A DNA stretch of 64,000 nt from Thermoplasmatota archaeon (GCA_023379845.1 JAMCPG010000042.1:19187-83186), one strand, 5' to 3'; counted from the first letter of the stretch, positions 1-9,725 are shown. Numbers and translations are program-made. Notes: generated from the letters alone by a model not told the origin.

Positions 1-698
1 TGACCGGTTACAAACCATATCATTGCTAGCAATACGCACACTATGATGAACTTGGTATCTTTTGTAGGAAAGGAAAATTTTCCTGAGACAGATGACTTGT
101 GAACCGGCTCCTGAATGTACTTGTAGAAAAGTACGAAATCCAGCACGGAAATTATTGCCGGAGCCATAAACACAAACCCGTAATTCAGGTAGGCCAGGTA
201 TCCACCCATTGCCGGCCCAATCGAGAAGCCAAGGTTTGCGGCAATCCTAAGCAAACTGAACGCATCATTCCTCTTCGTGTCCTCAACTATATCGGTTACA
301 AGAACATTATCAACGATGCCCTGAATCGTAACCAAAGGTTCTATTGCAACAAATGATGCAAAAATGACTATCAGTGGAAGTCCCAGGAACACCGAAACCG
401 AAAGTGCAGAAAAGACGAATACCAGGATAGGCGGCATAATTATTCCGACTCGCCGCCTGCCCAGACGGTCCAGCATATTGCCGCCGAATATGCTCACCGG
501 CAGGGAAATCATGGCTGTGCTGAAAAACAGGAGCCCAATGTCAAAGTACTGGACATGCCTTATGAGTAAGAGGTAGACTGGTATGAATATCCAGACCTGT
601 GACCTGCCCAGGGTTCTCACTAACTGTGTTATTGCCAGAACTGAGACAGCCCTGTTCGACAGTAGTTCCCGGTAGACCTGCCTGGATGTATTTGCCAA
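1..698 (-). CDS. MFS transporter, N-terminal part (runs off window)
   Basis: This reading frame is missing from the ORF track because it runs off the left edge and starts with TTG. Reading the minus strand from TTG at 698 gives an unbroken frame of about 232 residues. It shows several hydrophobic segments and the MFS loop 2-3 signature NMLDRLGRRRVG near residue 70. It is therefore an inner-membrane secondary transporter of the major facilitator superfamily; the substrate cannot be told. A TGA lies two codons before the TTG, so no upstream start in this frame is possible; a GTG inside the frame is a less likely alternative. No ribosome site is visible. Confidence 0.8.
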   Translation of the reverse strand, partial: MANTSRQVYRELLSNRAVSVLAITQLVRTLGRSQVWIFIPVYLLLIRHVQYFDIGLLFFSTAMISLPVSIFGGNMLDRLGRRRVGIIMPPILVFVFSALSVSVFLGLPLIVIFASFVAIEPLVTIQGIVDNVLVTDIVEDTKRNDAFSLLRIAANLGFSIGPAMGGYLAYLNYGFVFMAPAIISVLDFVLFYKYIQEPVHKSSVSGKFSFPTKDTKFIIVCVLLAMIWFVTG

Positions 699-892
699 TT
701 TTCAAATCCGGGCGATATTGCAAACACATAGATAAGCAGGAGTCTGACATCATTCTGAACATGTACTGTATCAGTACCTAAGAAAAATAAGGACTTATAG
801 AATTATTTGCGTGCCTGAAATAGAAAAAAAGCAGATTCCAGAGAAATCGATTGTATTTGCAGGTAAATAATCCGAAAAAGATAAATATCTTC

Positions 893-940
893 TATATATT
901 AAAATTGTTTCCACATCTTCTATAGAGAAGAATAATTAAT
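893..940 (+). promoter_or_regulatory. Probable TATA-type promoter of the ABC importer operon
   Basis: The A/T-rich TATATATTAAAA at 893-904 and a second TATA-like AATAATTAAT at 931-940 lie 58 and about 25 bases before the ATG at 962. No Shine-Dalgarno motif precedes that ATG, which fits a leaderless or short-leader archaeal message. The positions are seen; promoter function is inferred. Confidence 0.45.
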
Positions 941-961
941 CACCTATTACGTTCACTATGC

Positions 962-2443
962 ATGGATAATAGTCCAGTCCCGGATGGGATCAAGAAAAAA
1001 AGCAGACTGCCTGCCATAATTGCAGTAGTAATTGTAATCGTTGTGATAGCCGCTGGCGTTTCCATCATAGAGCTGCAACATCACAGTACAACAGCCAATA
1101 AGCATCAGACGCTTGTCGTAGAAGTTGGCAGCGGGAGCATGACTGAACAGTACCTGTCAACGGTTGCCACAAACTTCGAGAAAGCCAATCCAAACGTAAC
1201 TGTGCAGATAACAACCGAGGGTTATTCCGACCTTCTCACATCAGAGGAGAGCGCTCTTAAAGGAGCATCAAGTACCCCCAACATAATGATGTATTATGCA
1301 TCGGGCGCCCCAACGCTAGGACCTTATCTCTACAATCTTCCGACGAGTTCCACAGGTGGAAACGGTGTCATCGATCTCTCAAACCAGATAGCCGGGAACA
1401 TGTTCTCGGGTGGTTACAGGATCGCGCCCAACGGAACAATCCTGAGCACTATCGGAGTGCCTATTCACACGGTTATCGGATATATGCTGGTCTACCAGAA
1501 GAGCATCTTTGACAACACAACTCTCCAGACCGCTTTTTACGATAAGTATCATTTCAGCTTCAACCCAAGGACATACCAGAACTGGACTGCGCTTCAGGAT
1601 GCGGCATCCTTCATCAATACAAGCACATCCTTCAATGGCACGCATAATAATTATGCACTTCTCTTCCCGGATCACGCAGCGCACTCAATAATCGACGGAT
1701 TCTATAACCTGGCATACCCATATCTTTCGTCAGATCCGTCAACAGGCGTCCCGGCAAACTCTTCACCCAACTACTGGACATACTTTGGAAACAAGAGCGG
1801 GCACTATGTTGTTTCATACAACAACAGCGCCGGAGTTCAGGCACTCGAAATGTACAAGAACCTGACCCAGTATGAGCCTTCGGTTTCAGTAAGCCCCGTG
1901 GGATACAGCGAACAGCTCACATACTATGAGACAGGGCACTACGCTATGGGCATTGCATGGTCAAGCTTCTTCCCGGACTACTCCAACAGTTCCCAGTCGA
2001 AAGTCGCCGGAAACTACAATGTATCACTGCTTCCTGGAGGATACACCGGCTATTCACCCACCCTGCTTGGAGTCAACCCGCACTCACCAAACCTGACGCT
2101 TGCAGTTGACTTCCTGAACTTTGCAACTTCGTCAGCACAGTATAGCCTTGGAATAACTGATTTCTCCTTCCTTCCTGGAAGCGCAAATGGTTTGAAGGTC
2201 GCAGAATCAGATCCTGGATTTGGTTGGGTCAGCAGCTTTATCAACTACTCTGCAACTATCCATCTCAATCCCAGCTATGCAGCCGTTGTTGGCCAGGTAT
2301 CGCCTCTCTTCAGCACACTGATACCGGATTTCAACACACAGGTTCTTGACTACCTTGAGGGAACCACGACAGCTCCGGCGGCCCTGAACAGTGCGGCTTT
2401 GCAATGGACACAGACGCTGACAAATGACAACATCGTTCTCTAA
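962..2443 (+). CDS. ABC importer extracellular solute-binding protein
   Basis: This 493-residue protein has a basic N-terminus (IKKKSR), one hydrophobic segment at about residues 17-36, and then a long polar extracellular region. The general plan matches family 1 (sugar-type) solute-binding proteins. The hydrophobic segment probably anchors it in the membrane facing outward. Many N-x-S/T sequons fit an N-glycosylated archaeal surface protein. It is followed 10 bases downstream by the fused permease and then the ATPase, so the three form a complete importer. The ligand is probably an oligosaccharide or glycerol-phosphate-like compound, inferred from the MalEFGK/UgpBAEC-like layout only. Confidence 0.88.
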   Translation: MDNSPVPDGIKKKSRLPAIIAVVIVIVVIAAGVSIIELQHHSTTANKHQTLVVEVGSGSMTEQYLSTVATNFEKANPNVTVQITTEGYSDLLTSEESALKGASSTPNIMMYYASGAPTLGPYLYNLPTSSTGGNGVIDLSNQIAGNMFSGGYRIAPNGTILSTIGVPIHTVIGYMLVYQKSIFDNTTLQTAFYDKYHFSFNPRTYQNWTALQDAASFINTSTSFNGTHNNYALLFPDHAAHSIIDGFYNLAYPYLSSDPSTGVPANSSPNYWTYFGNKSGHYVVSYNNSAGVQALEMYKNLTQYEPSVSVSPVGYSEQLTYYETGHYAMGIAWSSFFPDYSNSSQSKVAGNYNVSLLPGGYTGYSPTLLGVNPHSPNLTLAVDFLNFATSSAQYSLGITDFSFLPGSANGLKVAESDPGFGWVSSFINYSATIHLNPSYAAVVGQVSPLFSTLIPDFNTQVLDYLEGTTTAPAALNSAALQWTQTLTNDNIVL

Positions 2444-2453
2444 CTGATGTTGC

Positions 2454-4157
2454 ATGAAGTCACCAAATAAGCGGCAGGCAACCATCCTTGTCCTGCCTGC
2501 CTTTATTTATTTCTTAATTTTCGCAATATATCCAATGCTACAGAATTTTATACTTACATTCCAGAGTCCAAATATTCATGGTACCATAGTCTGGGGTCTT
2601 TCCAACTACATTAATGCATTCAAGATATACGGGCTGACACAGATTTTCTACAATACTTTCCTGTACACGCTTGCGGTTCCGTTCATAGACATACTGCTTG
2701 CTATACCGCTCGCGACTTTCCTGAAGAGGCTCAACAAACCATATCTTCTCCCAATTGTACTCCTCTCCTCTTTCATCCCACTTGTGACAGGTGCCGTGAT
2801 GTGGGTTTTCATGCTCAACCCTACAAATGGCTTCATGTACTACATAGCGAAGGTGGATCTATTCACGTCGCCATGGAGTATTGTGCTTATTGATATCTGG
2901 ACGAGCCTGCCTCTTGCAACCCTTATATTATATTCTGGCCTGAAGGCAATACCTCCGCATATTGAGGAGGCGGCTCACATGGATGGCCTGATAGGCATGA
3001 GGAAGCTTTTCCAGGTGGACCTGCCTTACATTAAGCCAAGTCTTCTTTCTGCGACCGTTTTAATGGTAATATTTGGCTCGTTCACATTCGATCCGATCTA
3101 TGTTGCGCTATCGTCCTCTTCCCCTTTCGCAATAATGGACATATCATATCTTGCGTACAGCCTGTACGAGACAGGGGGTATAGTTGGGCAGGGACAGGCG
3201 GCAGTCCTGATGACCATCATGACAGTTGTTTCAACTGCGATTGCAATTCTCTTTGTCAGGTTATCCTTAAGGGAATCGGCAAAATCCAGGAAGATCAGGT
3301 TCAAGTTCATGCCGAACAGGGAAATGCCCAGGGCGGTGGCTTGGTTCTTCACAATCCTCTATCTTGTGTTCATACTGCTGCCCTTCTCCTGGCTTGTCCT
3401 TGAATCATTCAAGACATTAAGTGAGATCATTGCCATTCCGCCTGTTGTGATTCCTTCGATTGTAACCCTTGCGGGATACTTCAAAAGCGTAACTGTCGGC
3501 GAGCCATACTTTATCACAAGCCTGATAGTGTCGCTTGGTACCTCGTTCCTGGTATTCTTTATCGGGGCTCCTGCAGCCTATTCCATATCCAGGCACAGAA
3601 CTGGAGGTTTAAAGTTCATAGCACTTATTCTTTTCATCTATTCTCTTCCCACTGTGATCTTCATGATACCGATGATTGGAATCATAAAATCCGTCGGGCT
3701 CCTGAACAGCTGGCTCGGACTCATCATATCATATCCAGTCTTTGTCATGCCTATCACGATATGGATGCTTTACAATTTCTACTCAACATTCCCGAAGCAT
3801 CTGGACGAGGCTGCAAATATGGATGGAATGAGCGTATATGGTGCTTTTTACAGGGTTATTCTAAGGCTGAGCGGAGATGGCATTTCGGTCACCCTGCTAT
3901 ACGCGTTCATTATAGCCTGGGGCGCCCTTATATTCCCGCTTGCATTTGCATACACACCATTCAACATGAGCTTCCTGTTCCCCAGCGGGGCGCAGACTAT
4001 AACCATCTTCATTGGCGGCACAATCGGTCATGAGGCATTCAACTACGGCGAACTATCTGCCGCCAGCGTAATCAGCCTGGTACCTTCCATCCTGCTGATA
4101 TACTTTGCAAGGAAAAGAATAGATAAGCTATGGAGAGTTGGAGGTACTGTAGGATGA
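2454..4157 (+). CDS. ABC importer permease, MalF-like and MalG-like domains fused
   Basis: This 567-residue membrane protein carries two complete MetI-type permease domains in one chain. Each has its own EAA loop, which docks on the ATPase: EEAAHMDG near residue 170 and DEAANMDG near residue 450. A charged linker (SLRESAKSRKIRFKF) near residue 275 joins the halves. In most sugar importers these are two proteins (MalF and MalG), so this is a fusion. The stop overlaps the ATPase start by four bases (ATGA), implying translational coupling. It forms the transmembrane channel for the upstream binding protein. Confidence 0.92.
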   Translation: MKSPNKRQATILVLPAFIYFLIFAIYPMLQNFILTFQSPNIHGTIVWGLSNYINAFKIYGLTQIFYNTFLYTLAVPFIDILLAIPLATFLKRLNKPYLLPIVLLSSFIPLVTGAVMWVFMLNPTNGFMYYIAKVDLFTSPWSIVLIDIWTSLPLATLILYSGLKAIPPHIEEAAHMDGLIGMRKLFQVDLPYIKPSLLSATVLMVIFGSFTFDPIYVALSSSSPFAIMDISYLAYSLYETGGIVGQGQAAVLMTIMTVVSTAIAILFVRLSLRESAKSRKIRFKFMPNREMPRAVAWFFTILYLVFILLPFSWLVLESFKTLSEIIAIPPVVIPSIVTLAGYFKSVTVGEPYFITSLIVSLGTSFLVFFIGAPAAYSISRHRTGGLKFIALILFIYSLPTVIFMIPMIGIIKSVGLLNSWLGLIISYPVFVMPITIWMLYNFYSTFPKHLDEAANMDGMSVYGAFYRVILRLSGDGISVTLLYAFIIAWGALIFPLAFAYTPFNMSFLFPSGAQTITIFIGGTIGHEAFNYGELSAASVISLVPSILLIYFARKRIDKLWRVGGTVG

Positions 4158-5194
4158 GTTCCCAATTTGAGATGCACAATATAAGGAAAACATTCGGCAA
4201 GTTCCTAGCGCTTTCTCTTGATAGTCTGGAGCTTGACCAGAAAACTTATGCCGTTATCCTGGGCCCTTCCGGTTCCGGAAAAACAACACTGCTCCGTATT
4301 GCGGCCGGACTTGAGAGCCCTGACACGGGAAGAGTTGTGATTGGAGGAAAGGATGTTACCGCGCTGCCATCCTGGAAAAGAAGCGTCGGCCTCGTTTTCC
4401 AGAACTATGCCCTGTACCCTCACCTCTCTGTTTACGAGAATATAGCCATGCCCATGACAGTGGAACGCTACACAAACGATTACATCAGGGGGCATGTGCA
4501 TGAACTCCTGGACGTGATGGAGCTGGAAGGTCAGGAGAACAAATATCCCAAGCAGCTGAGCGGAGGCCAGCAGCAGCGTGTCGCACTCGCAAGGGCCCTG
4601 ATCAAGAAACCGGCGATATTGCTTATGGATGAGCCGCTTTCAAACCTTGATGCAAGGGTCAGGATCGATCTGCGTGACTACCTGAAGGAGACGCAGAGGA
4701 AGCTGGGAATAACTGCCATTCATGTTACGCATGACCAGGAAGAGGCTATGGCGCTTGGTGACCAGATCGTCATACTGAACAAGGCAATGGTGATACAGTC
4801 TGGCACGCCGTCTGAAATTTACTCCAGGCCAAAAACACTCTTTGCCGCATCTTTCCTTGGCGGTATCAACCTAATTTCATTCGAGGTACTGCCTGATCTG
4901 GGCATAAAGAAGGATTTTGACGCCCTCGGTGTCAGGATACAGGACATTTCGATTTCTGCCGATAAGGCAAATACGGATATGATTGGAAAAGTCATCAACA
5001 TACAGTACCTTGGGTACCAGTACATTGTGACGCTGGATTTTGCAGGGACGCGTCTCAGGGTGAGAACCGACAACATAAACGGTATCACGGAGAACGCTGA
5101 AGTTGGAATATTTATTGATCTCACAAAGGTCATGCTCTTCAGGGACGGAAACAGGATACCAATCGAGGAGGAGGGCCTGGAAAGCCCGGCCTGA
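4154..5194 (+). CDS. ABC importer ATPase (MalK/UgpC type)
   Basis: A 346-residue ATPase. Visible motifs are Walker A GPSGSGKTT (about residue 37), the signature LSGGQQQR (about 135), Walker B LLMDEPLSNLD (about 156) and the switch-histidine motif HVTHD (about 190). The C-terminal 110 residues resemble the OB/TOBE regulatory domain of MalK-type subunits. The ORF-track start at 4130 adds eight residues; ATG at 4154 fits better because it overlaps the permease stop and starts directly at the ABC domain. It powers uptake through the fused permease. Only one ATPase gene is present, so it presumably works as a homodimer. Confidence 0.93.
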   Translation: MSSQFEMHNIRKTFGKFLALSLDSLELDQKTYAVILGPSGSGKTTLLRIAAGLESPDTGRVVIGGKDVTALPSWKRSVGLVFQNYALYPHLSVYENIAMPMTVERYTNDYIRGHVHELLDVMELEGQENKYPKQLSGGQQQRVALARALIKKPAILLMDEPLSNLDARVRIDLRDYLKETQRKLGITAIHVTHDQEEAMALGDQIVILNKAMVIQSGTPSEIYSRPKTLFAASFLGGINLISFEVLPDLGIKKDFDALGVRIQDISISADKANTDMIGKVINIQYLGYQYIVTLDFAGTRLRVRTDNINGITENAEVGIFIDLTKVMLFRDGNRIPIEEEGLESPA

Positions 5195-5197
5195 GTC

Positions 5198-5854
5198 TTA
5201 CTTCATCGCCCAGTCAATTATCCACGGCGAAAGTTCCTCGATACTTCCGCCAGAAACCGTCGACTCCTTCGGGGCCAGTCCATAAGGATTAACATACGCC
5301 CCATCCCAACCAAGTTTTACGGCAGGCATAATGTCATTTGTGTAGTGATCGCCAACGCTGAGCACCTTGTAGCCTCGATCTAATTTTTCATTTTCAATGA
5401 CCTGCCTGACCATTGGCTCAAATCCAGCAGGCTTTGCCGCACCTGGCCTGATATAACTGAAATAATCATCAAGGGAGTATCGCCTTACAACGGGTTCCAC
5501 ATATGCTGCAGGGGAATTAGAGGCGAGAACAAGAATGGCACTTTTCTTAAGACTTTCGAGAAGCACCTTCACTGCGTCTGGCATGTAGGTCATTTTCTCG
5601 TCTTCCAGCATTTCCCTTCTTGTTAGATGGAATGCAGCGGAGAACTCATCCCTTGTTATGTAATTGCTGGAAAGATTGTAGAGCATGCTCCATCCATCTT
5701 CACCGGGGAAGGGCATGGAATGTGTCAGCGCAGCTTTCACCTTTGACAGAAAAGGTTCCACGACAGAAGATGGAAGTTGCTTTGAGATTATCTCTGCACA
5801 GCGGTAATATGGTTGATCACCCTGGATTATAGTTCCATCAAAATCAAAGATCAC
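5198..5854 (-). CDS. HAD-superfamily hydrolase (phosphoglycolate phosphatase-like)
   Basis: A 218-residue protein starting at a GTG; an in-frame TAA five codons upstream excludes a longer start. Motif I FDFDGTI is at residues 3-9, motif II (Ser in LASNSP) near residue 112, and motif IV (GDHYTND) near residue 168. A helical cap lies between motifs I and II, as in class C1 HAD phosphatases such as Gph. It probably dephosphorylates a small metabolite in the cytoplasm; the substrate is unknown. It converges on the ABC operon with a three-base gap and so is not part of it. Confidence 0.85.
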   Translation of the reverse strand: MIFDFDGTIIQGDQPYYRCAEIISKQLPSSVVEPFLSKVKAALTHSMPFPGEDGWSMLYNLSSNYITRDEFSAAFHLTRREMLEDEKMTYMPDAVKVLLESLKKSAILVLASNSPAAYVEPVVRRYSLDDYFSYIRPGAAKPAGFEPMVRQVIENEKLDRGYKVLSVGDHYTNDIMPAVKLGWDGAYVNPYGLAPKESTVSGGSIEELSPWIIDWAMK

Positions 5855-6091
5855 AAGGTTTGCCGTTTACCATCACCGTACATACACTGATGAACGAGTA
5901 TCGTATCAAGCATTATTGAATTCTCCTTAAAATTCCATTAGCAGAGAATGATATTCTCATGGTCTATGGATAGTCAGTCATTACTTCGAGGACTATGCAT
6001 ATTCTGATGCGCCAATATGACCTTAATATTCATAATCCTGTATCTGCCACTTCCTGCTGAATTATTAATTGACGTCTCAAACGGTTAAAAT

Positions 6092-6705
6092 ATAACAGAG
6101 GAAATTTGGAATAAAGTTGACGACAACAAGGGAAAAATTGTTGTCAATCAGGATGACGTGGTGCTGTCTGCACTAAAAGAAAGTCACGAATCGGACTTGC
6201 CAAAAATAAATGGTTCTCCCGCACAGGGGAAAATGATTCACATACTTGCTTGACCCATATTAACAAAGAGGATTCTCGAAATGGGCACTTTTGGCGTATA
6301 TAGCACAATCTGGCCTGTATACGCACTACCTGATGATGGCGAGATGCTAACGCTGGAGGTCAACCAGAACCCTTACAAGAGCAAATCTTGCCAGGAAGGT
6401 CACAATATCGACAAGCTCCTGCATTGGAAAGCCTGCCTAACCTCTGCAAGAGTGGGTCCAAACCATTTGACTCTATTTTCACAGACGCAGACAAACCCAG
6501 CTATCCTAGTTACTTTGACTGGGCAATTAAGCTGTCACATACTGGTACTCTAATAGTTGCCGATAATGTCGTCCGGAAAGGATCTATAATTGATACCCAA
6601 AGCCTGGACGCTAATGCAGAAGGCGTCAATGAAATGCTTTCCAATAGGCGTGCTTTCAAAAATATCATTGGAACCGTGATTCAGATAGTTGGGGTAAAAG
6701 GATAA
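6092..6705 (+). pseudogene. Decayed SAM-dependent O-methyltransferase (caffeoyl-CoA type)
   Basis: Reading on from ATA at 6092 (in place of ATG) gives a recognisable O-methyltransferase N-terminus (EEIWNKVDD, SALKESHESDLPKI, SPAQGKMIHILA). It is then interrupted by an in-frame TGA at 6251. The same frame resumes with the SAM-binding region RILEMGTFGVYSTIW and ALPDDGEMLTLEVN. A frameshift near 6420-6440 moves to the frame giving ALESLPNL, FDSIFTDADKPSYPSYFDWA and GTLIVADNVVRKG, which are typical of this family. Lost start codon, one nonsense codon and one frameshift together show a dead gene. The two ORF-track entries here (6281 and 6388) are its pieces. Confidence 0.85.
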
Positions 6706-7027
6706 GATGGTTTTGTACTTGTCCACGTAACAGGAAGCAGTTGAAATCCAAACTTATATGCCGGAAAACCAACCAGTGTAGGACTTCCATTAACAATTTT
6801 AATATTCACTTTTCTAAGTTACCGATGACGAATTTACTCTAGCTATTAAGCATAAAAAAGCAATTTGTATTATGCGGGGAAATAAGATTTTAACTCTAAG
6901 TAACAGTAATTGGGTAAATACTGCAATAGAATGCATCAATCAACGAATGTAGTGTTAAGAGACAGCGAATTCAGGAATCAAGTAGCATTATAGTTTTCTT
7001 GGGATATTTATAAGAAAAGTCTTAATA
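6706..7027. other. Intergenic, A/T-rich; no gene seen
   Basis: About 320 bases between the methyltransferase pseudogene and the next gene. No reading frame with family resemblance was found. The last 30 bases (GATATTTATAAGAAAAGTC) hold a TATA-like element about 25 bases before the ATG at 7028, fitting a leaderless promoter. Confidence 0.5.
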
Positions 7028-7504
7028 ATGTCTAGCCACTACTATTCCATGATCCACATGAAGAAAATGATGACTACCGGTTTATCCTCAATGTTGATCA
7101 TGCTACTTCTTTTCCTGTTTATTCAATTCTTTCTTGGGATGTACATCAATCTTTTCGTAACCATTCCTGTGACGCAACCATTCCTCATGATGGCATATGA
7201 ACCATATGGGGGTTTCCCGATAGTCATGGTTCATATGTTCCTTGGAATACTTATTGGACTGGTATCCATTGGAATACTTTTTCTTTCCATCCGAACTGGA
7301 GGGCCGAAGTTATTGGTAGCTGCCATAAGTCTTTTTTTATCTGTACTGCTTGCTGGTATAGATGGCTTATTTTTCCTTTTTGATGGTCAGAATAATATCA
7401 ACTCATATTTAATGTCAACCGGTTTCATTCTTGCTATGCTATTCTCAATCCTATTACTCTTATTCATATATCAACCAATCTCTCAAGCAGAAGGAAGAAC
7501 CTGA
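7028..7504 (+). CDS. Small multi-spanning membrane protein, unknown function
   Basis: A 158-residue, strongly hydrophobic protein with about four transmembrane segments (near residues 17-40, 62-85, 92-115 and 128-150) and short polar loops. No catalytic motif was recognised. It has no operon partners: a pseudogene lies upstream and decayed DNA downstream. A TATA-like box about 25 bases upstream suggests it is transcribed on its own. The function is unknown. Confidence 0.6.
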   Translation: MSSHYYSMIHMKKMMTTGLSSMLIMLLLFLFIQFFLGMYINLFVTIPVTQPFLMMAYEPYGGFPIVMVHMFLGILIGLVSIGILFLSIRTGGPKLLVAAISLFLSVLLAGIDGLFFLFDGQNNINSYLMSTGFILAMLFSILLLLFIYQPISQAEGRT

Positions 7505-7839
7505 TTTTTTAACAACATCGTAACTCCAGCTGCCATACAGTTTCCCATGAACGTTTTCAATATCAATTCGGGCTGGCATAACACTTAGCTTCAATGTTAT
7601 GGAATTCTATGACTGGATTTTATTGCTAAAGCCTAAAGACATTGAAGATATGGAAATATCAGGTTGAGGGCTAGGAAACGTCAAACAGAAAATCCGGCAT
7701 GGAAAAAGATTGAAAAACAGATCAAAAGTTATCCGGATACTTTTTAAGAAATACTTGAATAAAGGCAATTAAAATTCTGTGATTGGGGTATAAAAACCTG
7801 CAAGTTTTTCGACCTTATCTATATCCCAATCCGAAATAT
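7505..7839. other. Intergenic with short coding-like debris
   Basis: No intact gene. On the plus strand, the frame containing MEFYDWILLLKPKD is interrupted by a TGA and then runs on as a basic tail. On the minus strand, about 7500-7590 reads PARIDIENVHGKLYGSW. Both look like scraps of former genes, possibly transposases, but neither could be assigned to a family. Confidence 0.3.
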
Positions 7840-7913
7840 GGGGTTGACCGGATTTGAACCGGTGGCCTCCCGGTTATCAGCCGGGTGCTCAAACCAAGCT
7901 AAGCTACAACCCC
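7840..7913 (-). tRNA. tRNA-Ile (anticodon GAT)
   Basis: The minus strand reads GGGGTTG at the 5' end and CAACCCC at the 3' end, pairing as a perfect 7-bp acceptor stem. The anticodon loop is CTGATAA closed by a CCCGG/CCGGG-type stem, giving anticodon GAT (isoleucine). The T arm contains the standard GGTTCAAATCC. There is no intron, and no CCA is encoded (the 3' flank begins with A, the discriminator). Confidence 0.95.
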
Positions 7914-7982
7914 TTTATGGAAAGCTTGAATCGGTGAAATTGTAATAAACATTTTGCAACACCGAATCTTTTATGGTTTTTG

Positions 7983-8747
7983 TCATTGGATCGGTGTTCT
8001 GAAGCGCCAGCCATCTATGTTGAACCCATTCATCTTGTTCAGGACATAGCTGGAAAGAAGCGAAGCCTGGTTGAATTTTACCTTTCTGTCTGCTGCTTTT
8101 AACCCCTCTACCATCTTGGCATAGAATTCAATGTCCTTCGGTGGATCGAAGAGATAAGCTCTCCTGTAGTCCAAATTCGAAACATATCTGGTTATTTTGT
8201 TAAGCGGGATGATTTCCTCGCCACTCCATTTGCAATATATCTCGTAAATCTTTGATATAAGTGAAAAATAGTAGATATCAAACGCATTATCGCCAGACTC
8301 GTACAGGGAAGCGAGATTGTCCTGCATATCCCATATCTGATACCTTGCAGTTTCTGCCCACTCCCTGGAAGGAGCAGTGAATTTCTTCTTAATCATCTCT
8401 GAAGCTAACTTCTTCAGCTCCGCGATGGCTCCTTTCCTGTCGAATACAATTTCTCCCATTGAGAACATTCTGGCATCTGTTCTTCTCTGCGCTTCATAGT
8501 CTTCATCCATATACTTTCTTATCATCGAGGGAGGGTTCGCAAAATACTCGACCACATATCCGTCAATTACAAAGTTACCTCTTTCTCTCCAATTATTGCC
8601 TTCGCTCAGCACAATATGGATGTCAATATCTGAATGAGAATCATGGAATTTTGTTACCCTGCTTCCTGTGAGGATGGCACCTTCGACATAATCCTGGTTC
8701 ATCCATTGTTCCAGGAATTGCAAGGCAGTTTGCTTCCAGTCGGTCAT
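7983..8747 (-). CDS. Nucleotidyltransferase of the pol-beta superfamily (antibiotic NTase-like)
   Basis: A 254-residue protein. Residues 24-45 carry the nucleotidyltransferase core: LTGSRVTKFHDSHSDIDIHIV contains the GS motif and the DxD metal ligands, and a third acidic residue lies in YVVEYF near residue 68. The C-terminal half is helical, resembling the substrate domain of aminoglycoside or lincosamide nucleotidyltransferases. It probably transfers a nucleotide to a small molecule or protein; the target is unknown. It lies 42 bases downstream of the thiolase gene on the same strand and may be co-transcribed with it. Confidence 0.75.
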   Translation of the reverse strand: MTDWKQTALQFLEQWMNQDYVEGAILTGSRVTKFHDSHSDIDIHIVLSEGNNWRERGNFVIDGYVVEYFANPPSMIRKYMDEDYEAQRRTDARMFSMGEIVFDRKGAIAELKKLASEMIKKKFTAPSREWAETARYQIWDMQDNLASLYESGDNAFDIYYFSLISKIYEIYCKWSGEEIIPLNKITRYVSNLDYRRAYLFDPPKDIEFYAKMVEGLKAADRKVKFNQASLLSSYVLNKMNGFNIDGWRFRTPIQ

Positions 8748-8789
8748 GATTACTTCAGTTCTATGGCTTTAATAAAACATGCCGCAAGA

Positions 8790-9725
8790 TCACGGCTGAA
8801 TGTTCTCTCCTGCCGCTTGAAGTTTTTCAAGGTTCCTGCAGACAGAGCATATTTCGGCTTCAGTAGGGCTCCCGCAGATTTTGCATCTGCCGAGTTCAAC
8901 CTTACTTACCTTCGTCTTCAGGGATAGCTTGACAGCGTCGCCAAACTTTGCTATCGAGAAAGCGGTTCCCGGGTGTTTCTCCTCAAGCCCTGTAATAATC
9001 TCGCGTGCTTCGTTCCTTTCAGCCCTGCCGTAATATGGGCACCATATTCTCTCAGCCTTGATACCATTGACGAGGGCATATATCATGACCTCTTTTTCAG
9101 GTATCTTCTTCAGGGGCAATATCCGGGGTATCAGGAGATTGTCAGAATCATCATGGGGAGCCAGTCTTGCCATTCTCTGCACATCGCCTTTTATCACGTT
9201 CATCAGGACCGACTGTGCATAATCGTCAAGGTTCATGCCAAGTGCCAGATAGTCTGCCTGAACCTCTCTGGCAAGAAAGTTGAGTACCTGGCGCCTCATT
9301 GGGCCGCAATGCGAACATGGGATGGTGGCACTGTCCTGGGCTGCAATGTCATCCATTGTCCTTCCATATTTTTCTCTGAAGGAGAGGATTGTGTGCTCGA
9401 TGCCAAGTTCATCGCAGAGTTTGTGGGCCGAAGCCATCTCAACATCCCGGTAACCTCTTATCCCCTCGTCAACTGTTACTGCGGTCAATTCAATGTTCCT
9501 TCTCTTCCCAAGAAGCTTGTGAAGAAGGTAAAGCATAACCGAACTATCCTTCCCACCGGAAAAGGCCACCGCAATTCTTGTCTTCTCCTTTCTGAACGGG
9601 ATCTGAGATCTTATTTCCTGCTTTACCCTTTTTTCTATGCTCTCTTCAAGGTGCTGACGGCAGAGGTTCTCTCCGCTGTAATATACGGAATATATGGCGC
9701 CACTCTGGCATCTGCTGCACATCAT
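8790..9725 (-). CDS. tRNA 2-thiolation protein of the TtcA/TtuA/Ncs6 family
   Basis: A 311-residue PP-loop ATPase. The order is: an N-terminal Cys pair (CSRCQ) plus a nearby Cys/His pair, the PP-loop SGGKDSS near residue 55, the central CSHC at about residue 137, and a C-terminal CKICG...CSVC zinc finger near 280-297. This is the plan of TtuA/Ncs6 enzymes, which adenylate a tRNA uridine and transfer sulfur using a cluster bound by the central cysteines. TtuA (U54, thermostability) and Ncs6 (U34, wobble) cannot be separated from sequence reading alone; both are expected in a thermophile. Confidence 0.85.
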   Translation of the reverse strand: MMCSRCQSGAIYSVYYSGENLCRQHLEESIEKRVKQEIRSQIPFRKEKTRIAVAFSGGKDSSVMLYLLHKLLGKRRNIELTAVTVDEGIRGYRDVEMASAHKLCDELGIEHTILSFREKYGRTMDDIAAQDSATIPCSHCGPMRRQVLNFLAREVQADYLALGMNLDDYAQSVLMNVIKGDVQRMARLAPHDDSDNLLIPRILPLKKIPEKEVMIYALVNGIKAERIWCPYYGRAERNEAREIITGLEEKHPGTAFSIAKFGDAVKLSLKTKVSKVELGRCKICGSPTEAEICSVCRNLEKLQAAGENIQP

